64,000 bases of DNA, taken from NCBI RefSeq assembly GCF_019039255.1, contig NZ_CP077062.1:1178001-1242000 (forward strand), written 5' to 3'. The translations under genes and the position numbers were made by a program. Below are positions 31,226-39,382 of this stretch, piece after piece (position 1 is the first letter of the stretch; every line of letters begins with the position of its first letter). The notes beneath the pieces are model-generated. The model was not told the origin of the DNA and did no database searches. It was given only the letters and a program-made list of their open reading frames with translations. This stretch comes from Nocardioides panacis. GTDB lineage: Bacteria; Actinomycetota; Actinomycetes; Propionibacteriales; Nocardioidaceae.

Positions 31226-32242
31226 GTGCCCCTGGTCGAGCGTGCCCTGACGGACCTGGACGACGTCACCGTCGCCCGGGTGCGCCCGGCACTGGCGTGG
31301 CTGCACCAGCAGGCCCCCGGTGCCGGCCGGGACCCCGACGTCGCGGTGCTGCGGAGGTTCCTGTGGCGCGAGCTGCCGTCGACCTGGCCGGTCGCGCACC
31401 ACGAGCAGCACGAGGTCGCCTGGGCGCTCGGCGAGCTGTTCGAGGCAGCCGGGCTGGCCGACCAGGCGGCCCTGTGCCGGGCCCCGGTGACGCACGAGAT
31501 CCTCTCGGTGTGGCGCTGGACCCGGTCGTTCCCCGACGTACCGGCGGCGTTCTGGACCCCGGCGCTGTCCCGGCTCGGACCGCGCCCGGGACCGCCGGCC
31601 AAGGTCGGGCTGTCCCTGGCCAGCGTGCGGGGCCTGCTGGAGGCGGTGGGCGACGGGATCACCCTGACCCCCGACGGTCATCTGCCGGGCGGCACGGTGC
31701 GCGCGCTCGACGACCGGTTCCGGTGGACCGAGGAGTTCCCGTGGATGCGGCCCGCGGGGGAGTGGGACATCCCGCCGCTGCGGTTCCTGCACCAGCACCT
31801 CGCTGCCCAGGGGCTGCTGGCGCGCGACGGCTCCCGGCTCGCGGTGACGGCCCTGGGGCGGGCGGGCCTGGCCGACGCGGGTCGGCTGTGGTCGGCGGTC
31901 GTGGAGCCCGCCCCGCGCTGGACCCAGGAGTTCGACCGGGACGCGCTCGGCGTGATGGCGGCGACGCTGCTGCGCCGGGGCTCGTTCACGCCGGGCCGGA
32001 TGACCGAGGAGATCGCCGCGGTGCTCGCGGCGAAGTGGCGGCCGGCCCGCGGGGACGGGCGGGGCAGCGTGTTCGACGGCGCCTCGGTGGTGGTCCAGGA
32101 GTGGTACCAGCTCGGCGTGCCGCTCGGCTGGTGGGACACCGGTCGCGGACCGGCGGACCGGCACCCCAACGCGTTCGGGGCGGCGGCCGCGGCCGCGGTG
32201 TTCCGGTCGTCTACGGGGCGAGGCGCCGCGCGGCCAGCGTGA
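31226..32242 (+). CDS. Conserved hypothetical protein, winged-helix-like
   Basis: 338 residues from GTG 31226. It is helical and soluble, rich in Trp (HEILSVWRWTRSFPDVPAAFW; RWTEEFPWMRPAGEWDIPPLRFLHQHLAAQGLL). LRFLHQHLAAQGLLARDGSRLAVTALGRAGL reads like a winged-helix segment (helix, helix, wing), and such long actinobacterial proteins are common but unnamed. It is divergent from the DUF402 operon and overlaps the convergent SDR gene by 32 bases. The function is unknown. Confidence 0.6.
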   Translation: MPLVERALTDLDDVTVARVRPALAWLHQQAPGAGRDPDVAVLRRFLWRELPSTWPVAHHEQHEVAWALGELFEAAGLADQAALCRAPVTHEILSVWRWTRSFPDVPAAFWTPALSRLGPRPGPPAKVGLSLASVRGLLEAVGDGITLTPDGHLPGGTVRALDDRFRWTEEFPWMRPAGEWDIPPLRFLHQHLAAQGLLARDGSRLAVTALGRAGLADAGRLWSAVVEPAPRWTQEFDRDALGVMAATLLRRGSFTPGRMTEEIAAVLAAKWRPARGDGRGSVFDGASVVVQEWYQLGVPLGWWDTGRGPADRHPNAFGAAAAAAVFRSSTGRGAARPA

Positions 32243-33035
32243 ACACCCGCTGGTAGCGCGCACCGACGACGCGCACGAACAGGTCGAGCAGCTTGGCGTC
32301 CGCGCCGACGACCACCCGCGGCTTGTCGGCCAGCACCCCGTCGAGGATGATCTCGGCGGCCCGCTCGGGGGTGGTCCGGGCCATCTTGGTGTCGAAGTGC
32401 CGGGCGACGTGCGTCTGGTCGTGGGAGCCGGTGACCCGGGAGTTGCGGGCGATCGCGGTCTTGATCCCGCCGGGGTGCACGCAGGTCACCTGGACCGGGT
32501 GCTTGGCCAGGATCATCTCCTGGCGGAGCGCCTCGGTGAAGCCGCGCGCCGCGAACTTCGCCGAGTTGTACGCCGTCTGGCCCGGCATCCCGAGCAGCCC
32601 GAAGAGGCTGGACACGTTGACGACGTGGCCGTCGCCGGACTCGATCAGGTGCGGCAGGAACTCCTTGGTGCCCTGCACGACGCCCCAGAAGTCGACGTCC
32701 ATGACCCACTCGAAGTCCTCGTAGGTGGTCTCCTCGAAGTCGCCGTGCAGCGCGACGCCCGCGTTGTTGACCAGGACGTTGACCCGGCCGAGCTCCGCGC
32801 GCACCGAAGCGGCGTACGCCGCCACCGCGGCCCGGTCCCGCACGTCGACCTTGTCGGTGCGCACCGGGTGGTGGGTGCTGGTCTGCACCTGCTGCGCGGT
32901 CTCCACCAGGCCGACCTCGTCCCAGTCGGAGATCGCCAGGACGGCGCCCTGCTGGGCGGCCCGGACCGCGAGGGCGCGGCCGATGCCGGAGCCGGCGCCG
33001 GTGATCACGACCACCTTGCCGTCGAGGGTCTTCAT
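32211..33035 (-). CDS. Short-chain dehydrogenase/reductase, partner of the BVMO
   Basis: 274 residues from ATG 33035, overlapping the BVMO stop as ATGA. A complete classical SDR: TGAGSGIGRALAVRAA, DKVDVRD, VNNAGVALHGDF, catalytic Ser in VVNVSSLFG, YNSAKFAARGFTEAL with Tyr and Lys, and HPGGIKTAIA. It uses NAD(P)H. Such SDRs accompany Baeyer-Villiger monooxygenases, oxidising an alcohol to the ketone the BVMO then cleaves. Probably induced with the BVMO through the adjacent TetR regulator. Confidence 0.88.
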   Translation of the reverse strand: MKTLDGKVVVITGAGSGIGRALAVRAAQQGAVLAISDWDEVGLVETAQQVQTSTHHPVRTDKVDVRDRAAVAAYAASVRAELGRVNVLVNNAGVALHGDFEETTYEDFEWVMDVDFWGVVQGTKEFLPHLIESGDGHVVNVSSLFGLLGMPGQTAYNSAKFAARGFTEALRQEMILAKHPVQVTCVHPGGIKTAIARNSRVTGSHDQTHVARHFDTKMARTTPERAAEIILDGVLADKPRVVVGADAKLLDLFVRVVGARYQRVFTLAARRLAP

Positions 33036-34573
33036 GCGGGGACCTTCCTGTCGGTGCTGGGTGCGGGGACCGCGACGTAGGCCGCGGGGTCGAAGCGGGC
33101 GGTCAGCCGCCGGAACGTGTACGTCGTCCGCGGCCAGAGCGTGACGTTGCGGCCGTGGGCGTCGAGGTACCAGCTCGAGCATCCCCCGGAGCTCCACACC
33201 GTGCGCCGCATCCGGCGCTGCAGGTCGTCGTTCCAGGCCCGCTGGGCCTGCGCGGTGGGCTCCACGGCGCCGATGCCCCGGCTGCGCATCGCGCGCAGCG
33301 CGTCGACGGCGTAGGCGACCTGCGACTCGATCATGAGCACCATGCTGGAGTGGCCGAGACCGGTGTTCGGGCCGACGACGAAGAACAGGTTCGGGAAGCC
33401 GTGCACGGTCGCGCCCTTGTAGGCCTGCATGCCGTGCTCGCGGAAGTGCTCGGCCAGGGTGACCCCGTCGCGGCCGCGGATGTGCCGGGCGATCGGCAGG
33501 TCGGTGGCCAGGAACCCGGTCGCGACGACCAGCACGTCGACCTCGCGCTCGGTGCCGTCCGCGGTGACGATGCCGCGCGGGGTGACCCTCTCGATCCGGT
33601 CCGTGACCAGGTCGACGTCCTCGCGCGCCAGGGCGGGGTACCAGTCGTTGGAGATCAGCACCCGCTTGCAGCCGAGCTCGAAGTGCGGGGTCACCTTCGC
33701 GCGCAGCTCCGGGTCGGCGATGCCCCGCTCGATGTTCAGCCGGGCGGCCCTGCGGGCCGGCGCGGCGATCCGGGAGTCCCAGACGAAGGCCGGCACGAAG
33801 CTCTCCCGGGCCCAGTAGATCGCCGTGCGGTAGGCCTTCTGGAGGCCCGGCACGTGCGCGAAGCCGGCCTTCTCCAGGGCGGTGTAGGCCCGGTCGCGGC
33901 GCGGGATCACGTGCGGAGCGGTCCGCTGGTAGACGTCGAGGTGGGCGACCCGCTCGGCGATCTCCGGCACGATCTGGATCGCCGAGGCCCCGGTGCCGAT
34001 GACCGCCACCCGCTTGCCGGTGAGGTCCTGGTCGTGGCGCCACTGCGAGGAGTGGAACACCTCGCCCGCGAACGAGTCGATGCCGTCGATGTCCGGCAGC
34101 CGGGCGTCCGACAGGGCACCCGCGGCGCTGACCAGCACGTCCGCGGTCAGGCTGCCGGTCGTCGTACGCACCTGCCAGCGCTGGGCGTCCACGTCCCAGG
34201 CGGCGTCCTCGAGCGCGCACCCGAAGCGGAAGCGGTCCAGCACCCCGGAGGTCTCGGCGACGCGCTGGATGTAGGCCTGGATCTCGGGCTGGGGGGAGAA
34301 CGAGCGGGACCAGTGCGGGTTGGGCGCGAAGGAGAACGAGTAGAGCTGCGAGGGCACGTCGCAGGCTGCGCCGGGGTAGGTGTTGTCGCGCCACGTGCCG
34401 CCGACGTCGTCGCCGCGCTCGGCGACCAGGAAGTCGCGCTCGCCGGCCTCGTCGAGCTTGATCGCCGTGCACAGGCCGGCGAAACCGGCCCCGATGACGA
34501 GCGTGTGCACGTGCGCGGGCAGCCCGGTCGGGTGAGCAGCCGGGGGTCCGGGCGTGGCAGGGGTCGGGGGCAT
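33032..34573 (-). CDS. Flavin-containing (Baeyer-Villiger type) monooxygenase
   Basis: 513 residues from ATG 34573. Two Rossmann motifs are visible: FAD-binding VIGAGFAGLCTAIKL near residue 25 and NADPH-binding VAVIGTGASAIQIVPEI near 190. Between them the BVMO fingerprint F-x-G-x3-H-x3-W appears as FAGEVFHSSQW, and DVLVVATGF and FPNLFFVVGPNTG follow later. It should insert one O2 atom next to a carbonyl, making esters or lactones. It forms an operon with an SDR and is divergent from a TetR gene with three palindromes between them, so regulation by that repressor is likely. Confidence 0.9.
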   Translation of the reverse strand: MPPTPATPGPPAAHPTGLPAHVHTLVIGAGFAGLCTAIKLDEAGERDFLVAERGDDVGGTWRDNTYPGAACDVPSQLYSFSFAPNPHWSRSFSPQPEIQAYIQRVAETSGVLDRFRFGCALEDAAWDVDAQRWQVRTTTGSLTADVLVSAAGALSDARLPDIDGIDSFAGEVFHSSQWRHDQDLTGKRVAVIGTGASAIQIVPEIAERVAHLDVYQRTAPHVIPRRDRAYTALEKAGFAHVPGLQKAYRTAIYWARESFVPAFVWDSRIAAPARRAARLNIERGIADPELRAKVTPHFELGCKRVLISNDWYPALAREDVDLVTDRIERVTPRGIVTADGTEREVDVLVVATGFLATDLPIARHIRGRDGVTLAEHFREHGMQAYKGATVHGFPNLFFVVGPNTGLGHSSMVLMIESQVAYAVDALRAMRSRGIGAVEPTAQAQRAWNDDLQRRMRRTVWSSGGCSSWYLDAHGRNVTLWPRTTYTFRRLTARFDPAAYVAVPAPSTDRKVPA

Positions 34574-34583
34574 GCGCCGAACA

Positions 34584-34632
34584 TACCGACGGTATTGAAC
34601 GAGCGTCAATAGCGCTGCTGAACGAAGTTCAG
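34584..34632. promoter_or_regulatory. Three adjacent palindromes between BVMO operon and tetR-like gene
   Basis: TACCGACGGTA (34584-34594), ATTGA-N7-TCAAT (34594-34610) and CTGAACGAAGTTCAG (34618-34632, perfect 6-3-6) fill the 72-base divergent gap, which is AT-richer than its surroundings. Divergent TetR regulators usually bind such sites to repress both promoters until an inducer, perhaps a ketone or its precursor, is present. Confidence 0.6.
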
Positions 34633-34645
34633 TAGGGTGGGTCAC

Positions 34646-35260
34646 ATGATCTCCGCCCCGCCCGGCCGCGTCCGGATGGACCCCGGCACCCGCCGCGAGC
34701 AGCTGCTGGCGCTCGGCGTGCGGCTGCTCTCCACGCGGTCCCTGGACGAGCTGTCGATCGAGATGCTGGCCGAGGAGGCCGGGATCTCGCGCGGCCTGCT
34801 CTACCACTACTTCGGCAACAAGCAGGACTTCCACCGGGCCGTCGTGCGCAAGGCGGCCGACGACCTGATCCGGGTCACCGCGCCGGTCCGGGAGGGCGAG
34901 CCGCTGGAGCGGCTGGCGACCTCGCTGGACGCGTACGTCGACTACGTCGGCGCCAACTACGCGGGATACGTCTCGCTGGTGCGCGGCGCGGCCAGCGGCA
35001 ACCCGGACCTGATGCAGATCTACGACGAGGCCCGCGCCGCGCTGACCGACCGGATCTTCGACACCGCCGGCGCCGACGGCGTGCTCTCGGCGCTCGCCCT
35101 CGAGGACAGCCCGGAGGTCCGGCTGATGGTGCGGGGCTGGAGCGCGATGGCCGAGGACGTCGTGATCGCCTGGGTCCGCGACCACCGCGGCGTCTCCCGT
35201 GAGGACCTGCTCACGATGCTCGCCGCAGCGCTGCCCGGCGTGCTGTCCGGCACGCCCTGA
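34646..35260 (+). CDS. TetR family transcriptional regulator
   Basis: 204 residues from ATG 34646 (AGGGTGGG upstream); a GTG at 34637 would add three residues. The N-terminal helix-turn-helix is standard: RREQLLALGVRLLSTRSLDELSIEMLAEEAGISRGLLYHYFGNKQDFHRAVV. The C-terminal ligand domain (LATSLDAYVDYVGANYAGYVSLVRGAASG) is typical of regulators from lipid and steroid catabolism clusters. It is divergent from the BVMO/SDR operon with palindromes between, so it is the likely local repressor. Confidence 0.9.
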   Translation: MISAPPGRVRMDPGTRREQLLALGVRLLSTRSLDELSIEMLAEEAGISRGLLYHYFGNKQDFHRAVVRKAADDLIRVTAPVREGEPLERLATSLDAYVDYVGANYAGYVSLVRGAASGNPDLMQIYDEARAALTDRIFDTAGADGVLSALALEDSPEVRLMVRGWSAMAEDVVIAWVRDHRGVSREDLLTMLAAALPGVLSGTP

Positions 35261-35264
35261 GCGT

Positions 35265-35290
35265 GCAACCGAATCGGCCTGCGCCCCGTA
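35265..35290 (+). promoter_or_regulatory. Candidate ECF-type promoter upstream of the SigE-family sigma gene
   Basis: GCAACC at 35265-35270 and CGTA at 35287-35290 are separated by 16 bases, close to ECF-type -35 (GGAAC/GCAAC) and -10 (CGT) elements. The site lies 35 bases before the sigma factor start and would allow autoregulation. The match is short and could be chance. Confidence 0.4.
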
Positions 35291-35325
35291 GGACGTGGTG
35301 ACAGGATCGGGCGAGGGGGTGGCGG

Positions 35326-35835
35326 ATGCGCGGGTCGGTCCGGGACGCGGAGTTCAGCGAGTACGTCGCCGGCCGGCGGGCCCAGCTCCGCCGCACGGCG
35401 TACCTCCTGTGCGGTGACGCGCACCGTGCCGAGGACCTCGTGCAGACCACCCTGATGAAGGTGTACGTCGCCTGGCCGCGGATCTCGCGCGACGGCAACG
35501 TCGACGCGTACACCCGCCGGGTGATGGTCAACGCGCACATCGACGAGACCCGCCGGGCCTGGCGGCGCGAGTGGCCCGGCGTCGAGGAGCACGACGTGCC
35601 GGCGGCGGTGGAGGGCTCCCCGGAGGACCGGGACCTGGTGCTGGCGGCGCTCGCCGGCCTGCCGCCCCGGCAACGTGCGGCGGTGGTGCTCCGGCACTAC
35701 TGGGGGCTGTCGGTCCAGGAGACGGCGGACGACCTGGGGTGCAGCACCGGCACCGTGAAGAGCCAGACCTCGCACGCCCTGCGGCGCCTCGGGTCGGCGC
35801 TGTCGCCGCACTACGAGGAGAGGAGCGGACGGTGA
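35326..35835 (+). CDS. SigE-family ECF RNA polymerase sigma factor
   Basis: 169 residues from ATG 35326. Region 2: FSEYVAGRRAQLRRTAYLLCGDAHRAEDLVQTTLMKVYVAW, typical of the actinobacterial SigE family. Region 4: LAALAGLPPRQRAAVVLRHYWGLSVQETADDLGCSTGTVKSQTSHALRRL. Its stop overlaps the GTG of a membrane protein gene, an arrangement usual for sigma factors and their membrane anti-sigma partners. A possible autoregulated promoter lies upstream. Confidence 0.92.
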   Translation: MRGSVRDAEFSEYVAGRRAQLRRTAYLLCGDAHRAEDLVQTTLMKVYVAWPRISRDGNVDAYTRRVMVNAHIDETRRAWRREWPGVEEHDVPAAVEGSPEDRDLVLAALAGLPPRQRAAVVLRHYWGLSVQETADDLGCSTGTVKSQTSHALRRLGSALSPHYEERSGR

Positions 35836-36674
35836 ACGAGTCCTTCTGGCGCGAGCAGCTCGAGCGTGCCGCCCGCGCCGAGGCGGGTCCGGAGGTCGAC
35901 GTACGCGCCGACGTGGCCCGGGGTCGGGTGCGGCTGCGGCAGCGCCGGGTCGCGGTAGGGGGCGCGGCCCTGCTGGTGGCCGGGGTGGTGCTCGGCGGCG
36001 GCCTGGCGCTGGGGGCGGGCGGCTCGGGACAGGCGGGCCCAGTGCCGGTGGGGCCGGGACCGACCGCCACCGCGACCTACCACGAGCCCGATGTCACGAT
36101 CGAGCCGTCGGCGTCGCCCGCCACCGCCACCGCGACGGCGTCCGGCGACGCGCGCACGGCCCGGCTCCGCGCGACGCTGGAACAGGACTGGTCCTCGCCC
36201 GAGGACATCCCGTTCAAGGCCTGGCGCTCGGAGCTGTTCGCGACCACCCGGTCGGTCCTCGACCCGTCCGGCACGCACCTGGACTACGCGTCGGCCGGCC
36301 TGACGGCGGGGTACGACGACCAGGGCGTCGGCCTGGGCGTCAAGCTCGGCTGGTCACGGCCCGGGAGCCCGGGACTGGGGCTGGTCGAGGTCGAGGTGAG
36401 CAACGAGGGCGGCAGCGACCAGGACCAGTGCGTCAGCCTCGGCGGCTTCGGCTGCCCGCGGACCGTGGACGTCGGCGGGACCACGATGCGGGTCGGTGAG
36501 GGGGACGCGGGGGAGTTCGTGGTCCTGCACCGCCGGCCCGACGGGGTGCGCGTGCTGGTGCTGGTGAACCCGCTGTTCGGCAACAACTCCACGACACCGG
36601 TGGCGGGCATCGGGGTCGGGCCGCGCGACGCCTACCGGCTCGTGCAAGACGACCGGCTCGACCTGCCCGAGTGA
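35832..36674 (+). CDS. Single-pass membrane protein paired with the ECF sigma factor, possible anti-sigma factor
   Basis: 280 residues from GTG 35832, overlapping the sigma gene stop. The first 40 residues are cytoplasmic and acidic/basic (FWREQLERAARAEAGPEVDVRADVARGRVRLRQRR), one membrane helix spans about 41-62 (VAVGGAALLVAGVVLGGGLALG), then a Thr/Pro/Ala linker and an extracellular beta-rich domain with CVSLGGFGC. No ZAS zinc motif is present. Position and topology suggest an anti-sigma factor or a membrane sensor controlled with the sigma factor; the sequence alone does not prove it. Confidence 0.6.
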   Translation: MNESFWREQLERAARAEAGPEVDVRADVARGRVRLRQRRVAVGGAALLVAGVVLGGGLALGAGGSGQAGPVPVGPGPTATATYHEPDVTIEPSASPATATATASGDARTARLRATLEQDWSSPEDIPFKAWRSELFATTRSVLDPSGTHLDYASAGLTAGYDDQGVGLGVKLGWSRPGSPGLGLVEVEVSNEGGSDQDQCVSLGGFGCPRTVDVGGTTMRVGEGDAGEFVVLHRRPDGVRVLVLVNPLFGNNSTTPVAGIGVGPRDAYRLVQDDRLDLPE

Positions 36675-36743
36675 CAGGTCCAGCCGGTCGTCCGCGTGAA
36701 GTGGTCCGGATCGGGTGGATCCGTGGAGCTGTGCTGCGTAGAG

Positions 36744-36887
36744 CTATCTGAGGATGCTGTAGCCGCCGGGGCCGATGATCAGGCCCAGGACGATCAGCAC
36801 GATGCCGATCAGCAGGCCGCCGCGGACGATCTGCACGATGCCGGCGACGACCAGGACGATCGCGATGATGAGTGCAATGAGGTACAT
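36744..36887 (-). CDS. GPGG-motif small membrane protein
   Basis: 47 residues from ATG 36887, with GGGAGGAAG just upstream. Two hydrophobic segments (MYLIALIIAIVLVVAGIVQIV and LLIGIVLIVLGLIIG) are followed by the signature GPGGYSILR at the C-terminus. This exact organisation defines a very small actinobacterial membrane protein family of unknown function. It stands alone, divergent from the Nudix regulator. Confidence 0.85.
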   Translation of the reverse strand: MYLIALIIAIVLVVAGIVQIVRGGLLIGIVLIVLGLIIGPGGYSILR

Positions 36888-36966
36888 GTCTTCCTCCCTT
36901 CGAGGAAGTGGTGCCCGCTCCGGGCTTCGCTCAAACGCGACGGTGGGCTAGCAGCCCGGTCCGAGT

Positions 36967-36979
36967 TGTCAACCCGACA
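36967..36979. promoter_or_regulatory. Candidate operator before the NrtR-like gene
   Basis: TGTC-AACCC-GACA forms an inverted repeat 16 bases before the GTG start. NrtR repressors often recognise interrupted TGTC/GACA-like repeats near their targets, and CAATAT directly after it could be a -10 element. Short enough to be chance. Confidence 0.3.
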
Positions 36980-36994
36980 CAATATGCTGGCGTC

Positions 36995-37696
36995 GTGGCG
37001 TCCCCGAGCGAGCAACCGGTCCAGCACGTGACCGTCGACGTCGTGGTGCTGACGGTCCGCGCCGGTGAGCTGTGCGCCCTCGTGGTGCGACGCGGAGAGG
37101 CGCCGTACAAGGGGCGGTGGGCGCTGCCCGGCGGGATCGTGGCCGACGGCGAGGACCTCGTGGACGCGGCGCGCCGCGAGCTGGTCGAGGAGACCTCAGT
37201 GAGCCCGGCGTCCGTGCGGCTCGAGCAGCTCGCGACGTACGGCGCCCCGGGACGCGACCCCCGCCGCCGTACCGTCAGCGTGGCCTGGCTGGCCGTCCTG
37301 CCCCGCCCCGCCGTGCCCGAGGGCGGCACCCACCGGGCCCGGGCCACCTGGCGCCCGACGGAGTGGCTGCTGGGGCGCGGGCGGCTGGCCTTCGACCACC
37401 GCACGATCCTCCGCGACGGCGTGGAGCGGGCGCGCGCGAAGCTGGAGTACACCAACATCGCCACCGCGTTCCTCGAGCCGGAGTTCACCATCGCGCAGCT
37501 GCGTGCGGTCTACGAGGTGGTGTGGGGGCACCCGCTGGACGCCGGCAACTTCCACCGGAAGGTCACCAAGACCGACGGGTTCGTGTCGCCGACCGGCCGC
37601 CGCCAGTCCGCCGGGCGCGGCCGTCCCGCCGAGCTGTTCACCGTGGGCACCGAGGAGTCGCTCTACCCGCCCCTCACCCGCCGCTCCCTTGCCTAG
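36995..37696 (+). CDS. NrtR-like Nudix/winged-helix regulator
   Basis: 233 residues from GTG 36995. The Nudix domain begins VTVDVVVLTVRAGELCALVVRRGEAPYKGRWALPGG. Its Nudix box is near-complete, with E and REL-EE in DGEDLVDAARRELVEET, but the glycine after it is Ser, as in sensor rather than hydrolase members. From about 140 a winged helix (AFLEPEFTIAQLRAVYEVVWGHPLDAGNFHRKVTKTDGFV) matches NrtR regulators, which bind ADP-ribose and control NAD metabolism. No NAD gene is adjacent, so the target genes are elsewhere. Confidence 0.85.
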   Translation: MASPSEQPVQHVTVDVVVLTVRAGELCALVVRRGEAPYKGRWALPGGIVADGEDLVDAARRELVEETSVSPASVRLEQLATYGAPGRDPRRRTVSVAWLAVLPRPAVPEGGTHRARATWRPTEWLLGRGRLAFDHRTILRDGVERARAKLEYTNIATAFLEPEFTIAQLRAVYEVVWGHPLDAGNFHRKVTKTDGFVSPTGRRQSAGRGRPAELFTVGTEESLYPPLTRRSLA

Positions 37697-37741
37697 CCCC
37701 ACCGGTTGGTCGAGTCCGTCGAGACCGCTCCGGGCGCGACC

Positions 37742-37773
37742 GCACGCCCGTCCCGTGTGAGGGGCGGGCGTGC
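37742..37773. terminator. Hairpin between convergent NrtR-like and DUF222/HNH genes
   Basis: GCACGCCCGTCCC (37742-37754) pairs with GGGGCGGGCGTGC (37761-37773) with a single mismatch and a six-base loop. No T-tract. It lies between two converging genes and probably ends both transcripts. Confidence 0.65.
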
Positions 37774-37786
37774 CTGTGGAGGGTTG

Positions 37787-39166
37787 TCAGGATCCGGGGG
37801 TGACCCGGTACGTGCGGGCGTGCGGGTCGGTCCAGGCGTAGTCGCCGTCGGGCAGCCGCTGGTAGGTCCAGGCGGTGAAGGTCTTGAGCCGGTGGTGCCG
37901 GCGGCACAGGCAGGCCAGGTTGGCGGGGGTGGTCTGGCCCGGTGGTCCGCCGTCGTCGGGTGGGACGTAGGGGACCAGGTGGTCGAGGTCGCAGGACCGG
38001 GCGTCGATCGGGCAGCCGGGGAACACGCAGTGCCGGTCGCGCTCGACCACGCACTCGCGCATCCGGCCCGGAGGGTCGTGGGCGTCGACCGCGTCGCTGC
38101 GGGCGAGGTCCAGGACCGGTCGGACGGTCACCCCGGAGGTCCGGGAGAGCCAGTCGCGCAGCAGGGTCAGGGTGGCCGGACCGAGCTTCTCCACCCGCCC
38201 GCCACCACCCTGCCCGGCGGCGGACGGCTCCAGGTCGGCGACGGTGAGGTGCAGGAACAGGGTCGCCCGTGACCCGTTCGGGCCACCGTCCGGGGACGCC
38301 CCACTCCCTGGTGGGGTGGTCGAGGCCGGAACGGCGCCTGTGGGGCCGGCCCCTTGGAGGTGGGCGCGGTGGGCGAGGTCGAGGCTGCGTTGCGGGTGGG
38401 CGAGCAGTGCCAGGGCGGTGGCCTGGCGCTGGTCGAGGGGGCGGGTGTCGCCGAGCCGGGCCAGGATGCCGGCCAGGTCACCGACGGTGGTTTGCAGGTC
38501 CAGGGCGTCGAGGGTGTCCAGCCGGGCGGTGAGGTCGGTGGTGGCGGTCGAGGCGCGGTGGTCGAACCAGACCCCGCGGGCGTCCAGGGCGGCCTGCTCG
38601 ATGCCGGCGGCCTGGTCGGGGTCGCAGCGCAGCATGGCTTCGTGGACCAGCTCGTTGAGCCGGCCCGGGGTCAGGGTCCGGTTCCGGGTGGCGATCACCG
38701 CGAGGTGCCGGTCCACGAAGTCCGCCGCTGCCCGCGACAGCCTGGTGGTGCGGGCGGCGACCTGGCGGGCCTTCCAGGCCTGCAGCCGCCCGTCGTGCAC
38801 CAGCGCCCACAGGCGCGGCAGCCGGAAGCACAGCTCGACGGCCTCGCCCACCAGCCGGCGGGTCGTGGAGTGGGACAGGGACAGGGTGGCGGCCAGTGCG
38901 TCGAGGGCGTGCTCGGCGATGCCGGGGGTGCCGTCCCCGCCCAGGACCGACTCGTCGCCGGGGTGAGCGTCCAGGCCGGCGGCCGGCACCTGGATAGGGC
39001 CGGTCGTGGCCCCGGTGACCGGGTGCAGGTCGACCCAGTGCACGGCGAGTGCGAGCAGCCGGGCCTCCTCCCGGTCCGCGGCCCGTCGGCTCTCGGCGAC
39101 CGCGGCGAGGACCTCGACGGGCGTGAGGTCACGCAGCTCGAGGTCGTCGTGGACGGTGCTGGTCAC
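37787..39166 (-). CDS. DUF222/HNH endonuclease (13E12 repeat family)
   Basis: 459 residues from GTG 39166. The N-terminal DUF222 region has VEVLAAVAESRRAADREEARLLALAVHWVDLH and RLPRLWALVHDGRLQAWKARQVA. The C-terminal HNH nuclease has CVFPGCPIDARSCDLDHLVPY, then NLACLCRRHHRLKTFTAWTY, giving the H..N..H and two Cys pairs for a structural zinc. This family is multi-copy in actinobacteria and is thought to spread within genomes; its natural target is unknown. No inverted repeats or target duplications mark a recent insertion. A remnant of a second copy lies at 498-600. Confidence 0.92.
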   Translation of the reverse strand: MTSTVHDDLELRDLTPVEVLAAVAESRRAADREEARLLALAVHWVDLHPVTGATTGPIQVPAAGLDAHPGDESVLGGDGTPGIAEHALDALAATLSLSHSTTRRLVGEAVELCFRLPRLWALVHDGRLQAWKARQVAARTTRLSRAAADFVDRHLAVIATRNRTLTPGRLNELVHEAMLRCDPDQAAGIEQAALDARGVWFDHRASTATTDLTARLDTLDALDLQTTVGDLAGILARLGDTRPLDQRQATALALLAHPQRSLDLAHRAHLQGAGPTGAVPASTTPPGSGASPDGGPNGSRATLFLHLTVADLEPSAAGQGGGGRVEKLGPATLTLLRDWLSRTSGVTVRPVLDLARSDAVDAHDPPGRMRECVVERDRHCVFPGCPIDARSCDLDHLVPYVPPDDGGPPGQTTPANLACLCRRHHRLKTFTAWTYQRLPDGDYAWTDPHARTYRVTPGS

Positions 39167-39270
39167 GACCCCAATCTAAGGGCGGCCACCGACAGTGTTC
39201 GGGGCACAATCCCGTTGTCCACAAAGGGCAAACGCCCTTCCTTCGTCCCGATGCCAAGGGCTCCAAGCAA

Positions 39271-39369
39271 GAGGCCCGGGTCGCACTGACGAGAGGCCCG
39301 GGTCGCACTGACGAGAGGCCCGGGTCGGCGTCGACGGAGGCCCGGTCGGCGTTGACCGAGGCCCGGGCC
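39271..39369. repeat. Five-copy ~22-bp tandem repeat
   Basis: GAGGCCCGGGTCG-type units start at 39271, 39293, 39315, 39337 and 39358 (spacing 22, 22, 22, 21). The first three are nearly identical; the last two drift. Each contains CCCGG or CCCGGG. It sits in the 216-base gap after the GT2-GtrA stop and before the DUF222/HNH start, next to a small hairpin AAGGGC/GCCCTT at 39224-39239. A terminator-like or replication-slippage array is likely; there are no spacers, so it is not a CRISPR array. Confidence 0.75.
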
Positions 39370-39382
39370 GGTGCCGGTCGTC

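Noticed and set aside
37787-39166. DUF222/HNH gene as a recently inserted mobile element
   Set aside because: No terminal inverted repeats, no target-site duplication and no interrupted gene are visible at its borders.
39271-39369. CRISPR array
   Set aside because: The units are contiguous with no spacers and no cas genes lie nearby.
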